Positions 13,099-21,989 of a stretch of 46,906 nt of DNA are shown here, piece after piece. Location of the stretch: the IMG/VR virus record IMGVR_UViG_3300048838_000698, positions 1 through 46,906 of that record. One strand, 5' to 3'. This DNA comes from a virus. Made by a program: the position numbers and the translations under genes. Below the pieces are notes generated by a model. That model had not been told where the DNA came from, did no database searches, and saw only the letters and a program-made list of their open reading frames with translations. The first letter of the stretch is position 1. Each line of letters begins with the position of its first letter.

Positions 13099-14679
13099 GT
13101 GGCTAATTTATGGGGGCGCGTTATGAGATCGGTGCGCGCGGGCTGGTATGTATTCAACGAGAAGGCGCTCATACCGTCTGATGAGTTCCCCTGGGACGCC
13201 TACGAATCGTGCCTGTTTCGCTACGCTATGTACGAAGCCTACGACACAAACACCGCGTACGATAGCGTGCAGCGGTTCAGCACGGAACTGAAGCGCGCCG
13301 GGAAGCTGTACAATCACGTTCGTGGTGTCTACAACCCTGTTTCCCGTCTCAAGGAAAGTTACGTCGATAAAATCTACGGCGGCGCGCTGGACTTTGAGAC
13401 ACTCGAAACCGGCGCTATCCCGCTGGTGTTTGTGGACGATGCGAACGCGGATGTGCTGCGCGATGCGCTGCGCAACGTGTGGCTGGGGTCTAATCTGCGC
13501 CTGAACAAAGACTTGTACGTGCGTCAGGGCGCGCTGCTGGGTGATGTGGCGTGGAAGGTCGTAGACGACCCCCAGCGTGGTAAGGTGCGCATGGAGATAT
13601 TGCACCCCGGCAAGATTAAAGAGTTTGATGTGGACGCGGTGCATAACGTCAAGCGTATCGTGATTGAATACGAACGCGATGATCCTGAGACCGGACGTAG
13701 CTACCTTTACACTGAGGAAATCGACAAGGAGCGCTTTACCACCTACAAGGACGGTGTGCCGTTCGCGTTCGAGGAAGATCGGGAGGGGCGGCGGTTAGCG
13801 TCCTGGCCGAATGTTTATGGCTTCGTGCCGGTGGTGCTGGTGCAACACCGCAACGTGGGGCGAAAACGCGGGGCAAACGCCTTCTATGCACAAATCGGAA
13901 AGATTGACGAACTAAACGACAGCGCCAGCCTGTTAGGGGACGCGGTGCGCAAGGGTGTCAATCCCATGTTGCGCGCAACCGGATTAAGGCCGGGTACGAA
14001 GGTCGAAATTAACGACACTGAACGCGACGAAGTTCCAATTCTGTACATACCCGAAGGCGCAACGCTCGAACCGCTCGCGCCGCAGCTAGACGCGGCCTCA
14101 GCAGGTGTGAATATCGACCGCCTGCTGTTGGAGCTTGAGCGCGACCTGCCAGAGCTGGCGCTGCACCGGTTGCGCGAAGGCGGCAACCTGACCGCGCCGG
14201 GCGTGCGGTCAGCCTACAGCGACGCCGTTGGACGTTTCCGTAGCGCCATGTCTGCGTATGACGACGGGCTGATTCGCGCGCAGAAAATGGCGCTGTCGAT
14301 TGGTGGCTTCCGTGGGTATGAAGGCTTCGCCGGCATAACACTGGAAAGCTACGCGGCGGGCGAACTGGAACACTACATCAAAGATCGACCGATTATCGAG
14401 GATGCGCTGAGTAAGCTGGATCGAATTACGATCCTGTCGAGCCTGTCTGACCGGCCTGAAGTGGCGCGCCTGGTGCTGGAGGAATTGAGCTTCAGCCAAC
14501 AGCAGATTGACGACATACTGGCGACGATGACGGAGACGGCGGAACGGCAGACGCGGGCGGCTGTTCGCGGCATGGCGGACGCATGGTTTGGTGGCGCGCG
14601 TGAGGAAGGTGACGATGGCGACGAACAGCCCGAACCCGAAACCGAAGCGGCCCCGGAAACACCTACCGTCGCTGCCTGA
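13099..14679 (+). CDS. Portal protein
   Basis: A 526-residue protein of the SPP1 gp6-like portal type, judged by length, position after TerL and features such as RLKESYVDKIYGG, LYVRQGALLGDVAWKV and a helical stem region rich in ELERDLPELALHRLREGGN. GTG 13099 follows a GGGGGT ribosome-binding site; ATG 13123 is an alternative. The acidic Pro/Glu-rich tail after residue 500 is likely disordered. The portal forms the dodecameric DNA channel at one capsid vertex. Confidence 0.88.
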   Translation: MANLWGRVMRSVRAGWYVFNEKALIPSDEFPWDAYESCLFRYAMYEAYDTNTAYDSVQRFSTELKRAGKLYNHVRGVYNPVSRLKESYVDKIYGGALDFETLETGAIPLVFVDDANADVLRDALRNVWLGSNLRLNKDLYVRQGALLGDVAWKVVDDPQRGKVRMEILHPGKIKEFDVDAVHNVKRIVIEYERDDPETGRSYLYTEEIDKERFTTYKDGVPFAFEEDREGRRLASWPNVYGFVPVVLVQHRNVGRKRGANAFYAQIGKIDELNDSASLLGDAVRKGVNPMLRATGLRPGTKVEINDTERDEVPILYIPEGATLEPLAPQLDAASAGVNIDRLLLELERDLPELALHRLREGGNLTAPGVRSAYSDAVGRFRSAMSAYDDGLIRAQKMALSIGGFRGYEGFAGITLESYAAGELEHYIKDRPIIEDALSKLDRITILSSLSDRPEVARLVLEELSFSQQQIDDILATMTETAERQTRAAVRGMADAWFGGAREEGDDGDEQPEPETEAAPETPTVAA

Positions 14680-14956
14680 CAAACAGCGTGCCGCGATTAT
14701 CGAACAGATCAACAGCACGGCGTTGCCGTCTGCCACTAAGCGGCAGCTAATCGCCATGCTAGAAGCGGCGGCGAACCCGGACGCGGAAGCGCCGGAAGTC
14801 GTGATCCAGGCACTAGAGGCTGAACGCCGCGACAACATCCTGGCGACAGTAGACACGCTAAACCGCTTCACCGGCGGGCTGGCAGCACGCGGCAAGGCGG
14901 GTCTACTGGAGATGACAGATGACGAGTTTGACGCGCTGACAGCGGGCGAACCATGA
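14615..14956 (+). CDS. Hypothetical head-region protein (113 aa)
   Basis: ATG 14615 has GAGGAAGG upstream and lies within the portal tail in another frame, overlapping by 65 bases. A basic Pro/Lys head (NPKPKRPRKHLP) is followed by helices (DKQRAAIIEQINS, ATKRQLIAMLEAA, EMTDDEFDALTAG). The acidic end resembles protein-protein docking peptides. Function unknown. Confidence 0.65.
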   Translation: MATNSPNPKPKRPRKHLPSLPDKQRAAIIEQINSTALPSATKRQLIAMLEAAANPDAEAPEVVIQALEAERRDNILATVDTLNRFTGGLAARGKAGLLEMTDDEFDALTAGEP

Positions 14957-15561
14957 GCAGCCTGCTAACCGTTCTGGGGCTGCTGTACCAGATGCAGGAA
15001 GCGGATATTCGCGCCCTGGCAGACGAACTACTTGAACGGCGCAAAGCCGAATGGCGCACAGCGCTCACGGAACTGGCGCGGCAGCACGGGTGCAACCGTA
15101 CCGGCGAAAGCCCGCGCCTGGGCGACCTGGACATGCTGCGGCGGATGTCGCTCGACGACGCGCGGCAGATTGCCCAGACGTGGAATAAGGACGTTAGAGG
15201 CCAGCTGCGCACGCTATACGACAGCAACCCGCGCGGCAACCGCTTCTACTACTACAGCAACATGGAGAAGTGGGCGACAGCGCGGGCGGGCTGGAAAAAT
15301 CCGCAGATCGCCATACAGACGGCACAAACTACGCGGTGGCTGGCACAGAACCGCTTCAGGGAGCTAAACAGCATCCGGGCATATTACGTGTTCACCGGCC
15401 CGCCGCCCGTGTGCGCGGTGTGCGTAAAACACTTTGGGGCGGGGGTGGTGAGTGAGCGCTACATACAAGCGAACGCATCTCCGGTTCACCCTAATTGTCC
15501 GCATGAATGGCAGGAAGTTCGACCGGAACGGATACCCTGTTCCGAATTGTGGGTCGGGTAA
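14953..15561 (+). CDS. Minor head / head morphogenesis protein (Mu gpF-like)
   Basis: A 202-residue protein whose start overlaps the upstream stop by four bases. Its C-terminal half shows the gpF-like pattern: WLAQNRFRELNSIRAYYVFTG, PPVCAVCVKHFGAG and PVHPNCPHEWQEV. The cysteines and histidine probably bind metal. It is shorter than Mu gpF, and the N-terminal half is a helical region. It probably sits on the inner face of the portal vertex. Confidence 0.8.
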   Translation: MSSLLTVLGLLYQMQEADIRALADELLERRKAEWRTALTELARQHGCNRTGESPRLGDLDMLRRMSLDDARQIAQTWNKDVRGQLRTLYDSNPRGNRFYYYSNMEKWATARAGWKNPQIAIQTAQTTRWLAQNRFRELNSIRAYYVFTGPPPVCAVCVKHFGAGVVSERYIQANASPVHPNCPHEWQEVRPERIPCSELWVG

Positions 15562-15600
15562 TTTAACGCGACATGCGCGGTAAAGCATGGGGAGACTAGT

Positions 15601-16221
15601 ATGACCGAAGAACTGAAGCAGCCCGAAACGACGGAAACCGCACCGGATAAAGGCGGGGTTGGTGGGGCTGACATACGGACGTTCACGCAGGATGAGGTGA
15701 ACGCCTTAATGGGGGAACGGGCGCGGCGTGCCAGTGAGAGCGCAATCGCAGACCTGCTAAAGTCGATGGGCTTTGAGAAGCCCGACGACCTGAAGGCCGT
15801 GATTGCCGAAGCGCAAGCGCGCAAAGAAGCGGATATGACCGAGGCGGACAAGGCGAAGGCCGAAGCTGAAAAAGCACGCAAGGAGACGGATGCGCTCAAA
15901 GCGGCGCTCGAAGCTGAGCGCGCGGCACGTCTGGCTGACAAGCGTGATGCGGCTATTCGCGCGGCCCTGAAACAGGCGGACGATCCCGCCGCTGTACTGA
16001 CGCTGCTCCAGGCCAATTTCGCTGCGGATGTCGCAGAAGCAATTGACGCTGAGGGCGCGATCAGTGATAAGGCGGTGTCCAAACTGGTGACAGAGGCCGC
16101 GAAGAAATGGCCAGGCATGTTCAAGTCGAACGCGCCCGGTTCCCCAAGCAACGCCGGTGGACGTATACCGCAGCCAGATGTCAGCAAGGCGCTGGCCAAT
16201 CTGCCCAAGCTGCGGTTGTAA
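15601..16221 (+). CDS. Capsid scaffolding protein
   Basis: A 206-residue acidic protein with a long central coiled coil (DDLKAVIAEAQARKEADMTE, ADKAKAEAEKARKETDALKA) and a Gly/Pro-containing C-terminal tail ending in a basic motif (NLPKLRL). Length, charge and position just before the decoration and major capsid genes match phage scaffold proteins of the DUF4355 type. It assembles the procapsid and leaves before DNA filling. Confidence 0.85.
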   Translation: MTEELKQPETTETAPDKGGVGGADIRTFTQDEVNALMGERARRASESAIADLLKSMGFEKPDDLKAVIAEAQARKEADMTEADKAKAEAEKARKETDALKAALEAERAARLADKRDAAIRAALKQADDPAAVLTLLQANFAADVAEAIDAEGAISDKAVSKLVTEAAKKWPGMFKSNAPGSPSNAGGRIPQPDVSKALANLPKLRL

Positions 16222-16236
16222 TCAGGAGAAAATGAA

Positions 16237-16647
16237 GTGACTGACATTGCATTGACTGCGGCCAATATCGCGCGGGTATTCCCGCAGGCCGACGAGGTTT
16301 TTACCGTGACACTGACCGAAACCGTCACCAAAGGTCAGATTCTGTATCAGCTGACAACCGGCTTGTTCGGTGTAGCTGATGCCAATGCTTCGGGCAAGCA
16401 ACAGGCGCGCGGCGTGGCACTGGAAGGTGGCGGCGCGGGGCAGGCTATCCCGATGCTCAAGCGCGGCGTTGTCGAGGGCTTCACTGTGTCGGGACTGGAC
16501 GGCGATGTGCCGGTGTATCTGTCTGATACGGCTGGCGCGCTGGGCGATGACGTTGGCACGATGACGGTCGTCTGTGGGCGCGTGTTTGTTCACGCCGGGC
16601 GCAAGCTGGTTCATTTCGACTTCGACTGGCTGCGGGCCTGGTCATAG
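16237..16647 (+). CDS. Capsid decoration protein
   Basis: A 136-residue beta-rich protein beginning at GTG 16237 with AGGAG upstream. The pattern TETVTKGQILYQLTTGLFG, ARGVALEGGGAGQ and GRVFVHAGRKLVHFD resembles DUF2190-type capsid decoration proteins. It lies directly before the major capsid gene. It probably stabilises the expanded capsid. Confidence 0.75.
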   Translation: MTDIALTAANIARVFPQADEVFTVTLTETVTKGQILYQLTTGLFGVADANASGKQQARGVALEGGGAGQAIPMLKRGVVEGFTVSGLDGDVPVYLSDTAGALGDDVGTMTVVCGRVFVHAGRKLVHFDFDWLRAWS

Positions 16648-16666
16648 GTAAAGGAGAACAAGCACA

Positions 16667-17749
16667 ATGAGCGCAATCTTTGGTCTGGCGCAGATGAGCG
16701 CCGCCGATTACCAGTACGTGCGCAATGCGGATCAGCGCGCGATCTACGATGCAACTGTGTTCTATGCGCAGGCGCGTATGGCGGACATGCTGGCATCGAG
16801 CCGCATCTTTATCAGCGGCACTACAGAAGCCGCGAAAGAGCGCTACTACCTGCCGGGCACGGGCATCATGTCCCGGCGCGCAGACGGTGTGCGCGGGCCA
16901 GCGGTGCGCCCGTCCGGTTCGTGGGACGTGGGCTACACCCTGGAAGATTTCGCGGAGCAGGTGGCGGGCACGGATGTGGACTTCGCCTACATGACGCCGG
17001 ACGCCTACCAGCGCAACGTGGACACCATCGTCAATCGTCACGTTGGGCGCTATCGTCAGATGATCCTGTACTATCTGCTGAACAACAGCCAGAAAACATA
17101 CGTGGATCAGCGCCTGGGTTCGATCACAGTCGAACCGCTGGCAAATGGTGATGCTGTGGTGTATCCGCCCGTGCTGGGCAGCGATACGGACGCGACCGAC
17201 AATCACTACATCGAAACTAACTACCTGTCTGCGAACGTCAGCGACAGCAACAACCCGTACATCACGGCGCGCGACGAAATGGAAGAGCATTTCGGCGCGC
17301 CCACGGGCGGCAGCAATATCGCCTGTTTCATCAACAACGCCGAGCGCGGCGTTACTGAAAACCTCACCGACTTCACGCCGGTGGAGGATGTGTTCGTTCG
17401 CGCGGGCGGCAACGTTGATGTGCCGGTGAACCTGCCTTCCGCGCCGGGCCGTATCCTGGGCCGTGTCAATGGCGTGTGGGTGATCGAGTGGCGCTACATC
17501 CCGGCCAACTACATCCTGGGCGTGCATCTGGAAGCGGAACCCCCGCTGAAAGAGCGTGTCGATCCGACTGAGACCGGCCTGCCGCGCGGCCTTACGCCCG
17601 TGGTAAATGACCCGGCCTACCCGATCCAGAGCCTGGAAATGCGCGCCCGCTACGGCATGGGCGTGGCCAACCGGCTCAACGGTGTGGTGCTCGAGCTGGG
17701 CACGGGTGGCACGTACAGCATCCCGTCCGCTTTCGCCAGCATTCCGTAA
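16667..17749 (+). CDS. Major capsid protein
   Basis: A 360-residue protein after scaffold and decoration genes, as in HK97-fold phages. Recognisable parts are an N-terminal helix (DQRAIYDATVFYAQARMADML), an E-loop-like region, TLEDFAEQVAGTDVDFAYMT and a beta-rich C-terminus (WRYIPANYILGVHLEAEPP). A strong ribosome-binding site (AAAGGAG) precedes ATG 16667. The HK97 fold is inferred from context. Confidence 0.9.
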   Translation: MSAIFGLAQMSAADYQYVRNADQRAIYDATVFYAQARMADMLASSRIFISGTTEAAKERYYLPGTGIMSRRADGVRGPAVRPSGSWDVGYTLEDFAEQVAGTDVDFAYMTPDAYQRNVDTIVNRHVGRYRQMILYYLLNNSQKTYVDQRLGSITVEPLANGDAVVYPPVLGSDTDATDNHYIETNYLSANVSDSNNPYITARDEMEEHFGAPTGGSNIACFINNAERGVTENLTDFTPVEDVFVRAGGNVDVPVNLPSAPGRILGRVNGVWVIEWRYIPANYILGVHLEAEPPLKERVDPTETGLPRGLTPVVNDPAYPIQSLEMRARYGMGVANRLNGVVLELGTGGTYSIPSAFASIP

Positions 17750-17769
17750 CCGTAACGACTGCACACGAT

Positions 17770-17795
17770 AGGGGCGGGTAATACCGCCCCTGTTT
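17770..17795 (+). terminator. Hairpin terminator after the major capsid gene
   Basis: AGGGGCGG (17770-17777) pairs with CCGCCCCT (17784-17791) over GTAATA and is followed by GTTT. The short T-tract suggests partial termination, which would set the high capsid to low downstream ratio. Confidence 0.6.
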
Positions 17796-17809
17796 ACTGA
17801 GAGGGAAAA

Positions 17810-18385
17810 ATGGGCGCAACACGAGAGAAGAGGATCATCGTCAAAGACCTCCAGGTGCGCAACTCCTGGACGTTCACGGGCGATATTGATGCACAGCAGG
17901 ACGCTGCCGTTGGTGGCGATACGGAAATGACCGGCGATCTGGCAGTGGGCGGCGACGTCGAAATCACTGGCACGCTAGACGTTACCGGCGATGTGACTGT
18001 TGCTGACATGGAAGCGACCGGCGCGGCGGTGTTCGCGGCGCTGAGCGCGACGGCGGGTCAGGTACGGCAGGCGGTTGCTGCGCTGACGGAGACGGGCGCA
18101 ATTGGTATCAGCAGCGGCCTCGTGACACTGTCACACGCGGAAACGCCTATCCTGGCGACGAAGGCCGCGCCGACCGCGGGCGACATGCTGATTATTGTCA
18201 ACACCAGCGCCAGCGGCACAGAAGCGCACACCGTGACTCTGGCGGACGGCGTGACCTGGAACGGCACGAACCGCGTTGCCACCCTGGACGCACCGGGCGA
18301 TACACTGTTCGCAATCGCTACCAGCGCCACCCGCTTCTTGGTGGTGGTGAACATCGGCAGCGTTGGCTTCAGCAACCCGGCGTAA
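17810..18385 (+). CDS. Head fibre / decoration-like protein
   Basis: A 191-residue protein. Residues about 20-65 form a repetitive beta-helix-like stretch of Gly-Asp turns (GDIDAQQDAAVGGDTEMTGD, LAVGGDVEITGTLDVTGD). A C-terminal beta domain follows (HTVTLADGVTWNGTNR and FLVVVNIGSVGFS), as in phage capsid fibre and tail-fibre knobs. It follows the major capsid gene after a partial terminator. Binding to capsid or host surface is inferred. Confidence 0.6.
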   Translation: MGATREKRIIVKDLQVRNSWTFTGDIDAQQDAAVGGDTEMTGDLAVGGDVEITGTLDVTGDVTVADMEATGAAVFAALSATAGQVRQAVAALTETGAIGISSGLVTLSHAETPILATKAAPTAGDMLIIVNTSASGTEAHTVTLADGVTWNGTNRVATLDAPGDTLFAIATSATRFLVVVNIGSVGFSNPA

Positions 18386-18396
18386 GGGGGTGACGT

Positions 18397-18579
18397 ATGG
18401 CAGTACCGCATGTAATGGCGGCGCGTGCAGCAAAGGCGCAAGAGGACATCGCGGCGAAACAGGTGGCGATTGACGCCAAGTTAGACCGCGTGCTTGTGCT
18501 CCTCGAAGCGCTGATGACTGAGACATCGCCACCCAAGACCGCTGCACGAAAGGCGGCAGTCAATGACGCAGACGATTAA
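18397..18579 (+). CDS. Small coiled-coil protein (60 aa)
   Basis: ATG 18397 has AAGGGGG upstream. The product is helical and Ala/Lys-rich (ARAAKAQEDIAAKQVAIDAK, LDRVLVLLEALM), probably a short coiled coil. It overlaps the next gene by 17 bases. Function unknown. Confidence 0.6.
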   Translation: MAVPHVMAARAAKAQEDIAAKQVAIDAKLDRVLVLLEALMTETSPPKTAARKAAVNDADD

Positions 18580-18952
18580 CGCAGTCTACTTGAAACTCAC
18601 GACAACAGGCAGCGACGGAACGGCAACCGCCACAGCGACAACGGCTATGCCGGTTCAAGGCTTCCTGTATGCGATCTATGTCAAGCCGCTGGTAGCAGGG
18701 TGGGCGGCAGGCACGGACATCACCATCACCGAAACTGGCACGCATACACCGCAGCGCACCATCCTGACGCTCACTAACAAAAGCAGCGCAGCGGCCAGCT
18801 ACCCGGTACGGATAGCCGAAACCGGCACGACCGGCACGGCGCTCACGTCGTATGTCCCGATGGCATTCGACGGCGCGAAGTTTACGGTGACGATGGCGGA
18901 AGCGAATGTCGATACCGACGCGCTCGAAGTGTGGTTCTACTTGATGAGGTAA
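18563..18952 (+). CDS. Virion structural protein, beta-sandwich type (129 aa)
   Basis: A Thr/Ala-rich beta protein (GSDGTATATATTAMPVQGF, TDITITETGTHTPQRTIL, YVPMAFDGAKFTVTMAEAN) ending in VWFYLMR. The pattern is that of small capsid-decoration or connector-associated proteins. Position between fibre-like and connector genes supports a virion role. Confidence 0.55.
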   Translation: MTQTINAVYLKLTTTGSDGTATATATTAMPVQGFLYAIYVKPLVAGWAAGTDITITETGTHTPQRTILTLTNKSSAAASYPVRIAETGTTGTALTSYVPMAFDGAKFTVTMAEANVDTDALEVWFYLMR

Positions 18953-18958
18953 TGTGCA

Positions 18959-19318
18959 ATGGCGCTGAGTGCAACACAGTTAACGCGCCTGCGGAAGCTC
19001 ACCGGCGGCGTGGTGGCAACGTCTGAGGCCGACTATCTGACGGATACGGAGCTTCAGGCCGAATACACCGAAGCCGCTGACAGTTGGGATACAACCATCG
19101 TGTACGTGCTGCGCCTGCGCGTGGCAATGACGGCGGCGTTGACAGACCGCAGCTACAACAGCGAACAGACCAGCGAAAGCCTCTCGCAGCGACACGCGCA
19201 CCTGAGGGCGCTGCTACGCGATGCAGAACAGCGCGCCGGGTTGTCCGGCTCCACATTCAGCGTGGGTGTGCTGGATATGGATATGGACAGCGAAGACGAC
19301 GACCTCGACGATGATTAA
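18959..19318 (+). CDS. Head-tail connector protein (119 aa)
   Basis: The N-terminal helical region (LSATQLTRLRKLTGGVVATS, YLTDTELQAEYTEAADSW) and the middle helix with a long acidic C-terminus (MDMDSEDDDLDDD) resemble gp6/gp15-type adaptors. These link portal to stopper. Order in the operon agrees. Confidence 0.65.
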   Translation: MALSATQLTRLRKLTGGVVATSEADYLTDTELQAEYTEAADSWDTTIVYVLRLRVAMTAALTDRSYNSEQTSESLSQRHAHLRALLRDAEQRAGLSGSTFSVGVLDMDMDSEDDDLDDD

Positions 19319-19730
19319 CGTCAAAGTCACCGTAGACGCGGACGTGTTCAAGGCGCTGCAGGACGCTTACACAAAAAGCCCGCGCACCATCAAAACGTTT
19401 CTTAACCGGTCACTGCTGCCACAATACCTGAAACGGATGCAGCAGCAATGGACGCCGTACCCGCAGCCGAGGCCGGGCAGCACCTACCTGCGCACGCGCC
19501 ATCTGCAGCAATCATGGGTATTCGCTATTGAAGATTACCCTTCCGGCGCGGAAATAAGCGCAGGTAACAATGCGGCTTATGCGCGCTGGGTAATCGGCAA
19601 ACAGCAACGATGGTTCCACGCAGAAACCGGCTGGCTGCGCGTTGATGACGAGGCGGCAGCGCTCACAGGTGAATTGACCGACGATGTGATAGACCTGTAC
19701 TTCCAGATTATGGACGGGCGGTTCGCATAA
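19311..19730 (+). CDS. Head closure / tail-completion protein (HK97 gp10-like position)
   Basis: A 139-residue protein from ATG 19311, overlapping the connector stop. VTVDADVFKALQDAYTKSP, LLPQYLKRMQQQW and AAYARWVIGKQQRW follow the pattern of HK97-gp10-like tail completion proteins (basic helix, then an A/YARW element). No motif is decisive. Confidence 0.6.
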   Translation: MINVKVTVDADVFKALQDAYTKSPRTIKTFLNRSLLPQYLKRMQQQWTPYPQPRPGSTYLRTRHLQQSWVFAIEDYPSGAEISAGNNAAYARWVIGKQQRWFHAETGWLRVDDEAAALTGELTDDVIDLYFQIMDGRFA

Positions 19731-20197
19731 TGGCACAGCCGACGGTATCTCAAATCAAGGCACGTATCGCCGCGCTGTGCGCCACAATCCCGTCAATCGT
19801 CACAGTGGTAGACGCTTACCCGGACGACGAGACACCGTTCACTGCCACACAGCTACCGGCGGTTATCGTGCGCGTCTCATGGCAGGCCACGAACACGCGT
19901 GAAAGCAACGACGCCTATCTGATGACCATGCCCTACATTCTGGAGGTGTGTATCGCCATATCCGCCAGCAGTACCGCGCTGGTGAATGAAGCGGCGCTCG
20001 AAGCAACGGAACCCTGGATTGTCACCATTCCGGCGTTCTTCGGCAAGCGCCGCCGCCTGGAGCTGAATGATCGCGGGCTAGCGGCTGACTGTGGTATAGC
20101 GCAGTTGGTGGCAAGTTCGCGCAGTGTGCGCAACAGCGTCAGCTATGCGCGCTTGTTCTTTCGTCTGCCGGTAACGACCCGGCATAGCCTTACGTAA
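19730..20197 (+). CDS. Tail terminator protein
   Basis: A 155-residue protein whose ATG overlaps the previous stop by one base. Alternating helix and strands (IKARIAALCATIPSIVTVVD, ATQLPAVIVRVSW, YILEVCIAISASSTAL) and its place directly before the tail tube gene match phage tail terminators. These cap the tube and join it to the head. Confidence 0.6.
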   Translation: MAQPTVSQIKARIAALCATIPSIVTVVDAYPDDETPFTATQLPAVIVRVSWQATNTRESNDAYLMTMPYILEVCIAISASSTALVNEAALEATEPWIVTIPAFFGKRRRLELNDRGLAADCGIAQLVASSRSVRNSVSYARLFFRLPVTTRHSLT

Positions 20198-20206
20198 GGG
20201 GGCACA

Positions 20207-21079
20207 ATGGCTACAACAGCAACAGTCGGGCATATCGCAGGCGCATACTATGCACAGGTTGCGTTTCGCGATAGCGCCGGTTATCCGATGGGGGCTGACA
20301 GCAGCCCAAACACTGTCGCAGCGGGCGAGACGAAACACGCCTACAAGTTGACGGGCATGGTGGAAGTCACCGCGCCGCAGGTTACGCGCGAGATCGCAAC
20401 GTTTCGCGGCGGGCAGGTTATCTTGGGGCAGCGGGCCATGGGCGTGTCGGACTTCGGTACGTTCGACCTGACGCTGAGCGCGTACGATGAAACGTTTAAT
20501 GCCTATATCAGCGGTTCAACCGTTGACGTGACGACGCTCACTGACGTGGCAATGGGCGCGCCCAACAGCCTCAACCCGGCGCTGCCGCAGTTTATCCTGA
20601 TGCTGACAATGGGATTCCAGAACCTCGCGGGTGCAAACGACTACGTGACCTACGTGTATCCAAATGTGCAGATCAGCCCGGCAATCCCCGGCGTGACGCA
20701 GGACGGCGGCGAGAACCCCGGTGCAGTTACCTACACCGTGATCCCCAGCGCCAGCACACGCGGCGTAACCGGCCACCTATTCAGCGCTATGGGCATGAAC
20801 GTCACCGACAATCGCGAAATCTGCCACTGGGCACGCACCAGCTACCCGTTGGCCCTGACCACCTACATCCAAGAGACGGCGGCCACGACTTTCACGCTGG
20901 GCTATCGGCCCGCCAGCACCGAACATGCGGGCGCGTTCAACAGCTTTACCACCAATGGCGTGACTTCACACTCGAACGTCAGCGGCGTGGACGGCACGAC
21001 TGGCGCGGTGACGATTACCGCAGCGACCGCGCTGGATAAGTGGGTTGTGCTGTATCCGACGAACTTCACGGCAATCTGA
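20207..21079 (+). CDS. Major tail (tube) protein
   Basis: A 290-residue protein preceded by AAGGGGG. Motifs such as GMVEVTAPQVTREIATFRGG, GTFDLTLSAYDETFNAYISG and TYTVIPSASTRGVTG are typical of siphovirus tube proteins. A C-terminal Ig-like part (GVDGTTGAVTITAATALDKW) may be a surface domain. Position before tail chaperones and tape measure supports the call. Confidence 0.85.
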   Translation: MATTATVGHIAGAYYAQVAFRDSAGYPMGADSSPNTVAAGETKHAYKLTGMVEVTAPQVTREIATFRGGQVILGQRAMGVSDFGTFDLTLSAYDETFNAYISGSTVDVTTLTDVAMGAPNSLNPALPQFILMLTMGFQNLAGANDYVTYVYPNVQISPAIPGVTQDGGENPGAVTYTVIPSASTRGVTGHLFSAMGMNVTDNREICHWARTSYPLALTTYIQETAATTFTLGYRPASTEHAGAFNSFTTNGVTSHSNVSGVDGTTGAVTITAATALDKWVVLYPTNFTAI

Positions 21080-21081
21080 CC

Positions 21082-21342
21082 ATGAATAACCGCATTGGCT
21101 CCATCAATGCGGACGGCGCGCGCACCTGGCCGGAGCGTACCATTTCCGGCCAGGTGTACACGCGGCCCGCGCACACGCTCGACATCGGGGCAGGGGCGTT
21201 CATCGTTTACGACGCCTTCCCGCTAGCCAATACCGCACAGCTTATTGATGAGGCGCGCGCCTTGATTGCGCCCAAACCGAAACGGACGGCAGTCGTACAT
21301 GAACGTACTCGCGACACTGACGAAACAGCATCAGACGAGTGA
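21082..21342 (+). CDS. Small tail-region protein (86 aa)
   Basis: ATG 21082 follows the tube stop by two bases. The N-terminal beta part (RTWPERTISGQVYTRPAHTL) and helical middle (NTAQLIDEARALIAPKPK) end in a charged tail. It overlaps the following chaperone gene by 44 bases. Role unknown. Confidence 0.6.
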   Translation: MNNRIGSINADGARTWPERTISGQVYTRPAHTLDIGAGAFIVYDAFPLANTAQLIDEARALIAPKPKRTAVVHERTRDTDETASDE

Positions 21343-21706
21343 CGGCGCAATCACGTTCCACCTGCTGCCTTACCTGACGCTGGCCTTCGACATCGCGGCA
21401 ACGGAACTTGAAACCGAGCGCCCGCGCGATAAGTGGCAGAATGGCGAATACGTGTTCTGTCTGTGCGATACGCTGACGACGGACATCACGTTCGCTGAGG
21501 AACTGCCCGCCGCGCTGGAACCGCTGCGCGTGTACTGGCAGGCGCGACCGGTGGGCATCGTGGAGCGCTGGCGCTTGTTTGCCAGCGTCATGTCACCGAA
21601 GGCAATTGAGGTATGGTGGGCAGCGTATGAGACCACGCGTGACCCGCTGTTTAATGTGGCGGACGAAACCGACCCGGAAGCCGTAAGCGCCGCGCAGACC
21701 GCTTAA
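21299..21706 (+). CDS. Tail assembly chaperone (first frame)
   Basis: A 135-residue protein located between tube and tape measure genes, where siphoviruses encode their tail chaperones. It is helical with Trp-rich segments (RPRDKWQNGEYVFCLCDTL, YWQARPVGIVERWRLFASV). The reading frame of the next ORF is -1 relative to this one and is open across its last 50 bases, which fits the programmed frameshift usual for this pair. Confidence 0.7.
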   Translation: MNVLATLTKQHQTSDGAITFHLLPYLTLAFDIAATELETERPRDKWQNGEYVFCLCDTLTTDITFAEELPAALEPLRVYWQARPVGIVERWRLFASVMSPKAIEVWWAAYETTRDPLFNVADETDPEAVSAAQTA

Positions 21707-21711
21707 ACGAT

Positions 21712-21987
21712 TTGTGGCGGCGCATGGCTGAGGGCATCAAACGGCGCGAATACGCCAGCAAAAATAACACGCTGGTGATGGAGCGCCCGGACACGTCCAC
21801 CTTTACGACCAATCCCGAACTGCTGCGCTTGTGTTATCTGCTGTGGGATATGAGCGACGGTAAATACGTGCCAAACCCGCTGGAAGTGCTCGCCATGCCC
21901 AAGGGGTACGTTGACGACCTGTTTAAATGGCACACCGGCGTACAGTTTTACGTGGACTATGACAAACGTCCGAAGGAAATGAAGTAG
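21712..21987 (+). CDS. Tail assembly chaperone extension, probably made by -1 frameshift
   Basis: The frame encodes RLNDLWRRMAEGIKRREYAS and continues with NPELLRLCYLLWDMSDGKYV. It has only a TTG at 21712 or ATG 21724, both without a ribosome-binding site. The frame stays open back to 21655, inside the upstream gene. Programmed -1 frameshift from the upstream ORF, as for lambda G/GT, is the simplest reading. No classical slippery heptamer is obvious. Confidence 0.6.
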   Translation: MWRRMAEGIKRREYASKNNTLVMERPDTSTFTTNPELLRLCYLLWDMSDGKYVPNPLEVLAMPKGYVDDLFKWHTGVQFYVDYDKRPKEMK

Positions 21988-21989
21988 CG

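Noticed and set aside
13971-13978. TGTTGCGCGCAAC in the portal gene as another dispersed dyad copy
   Set aside because: It is a different palindrome (GTTGCGCGCAAC) with inverted order of half-sites and opposite spacing.
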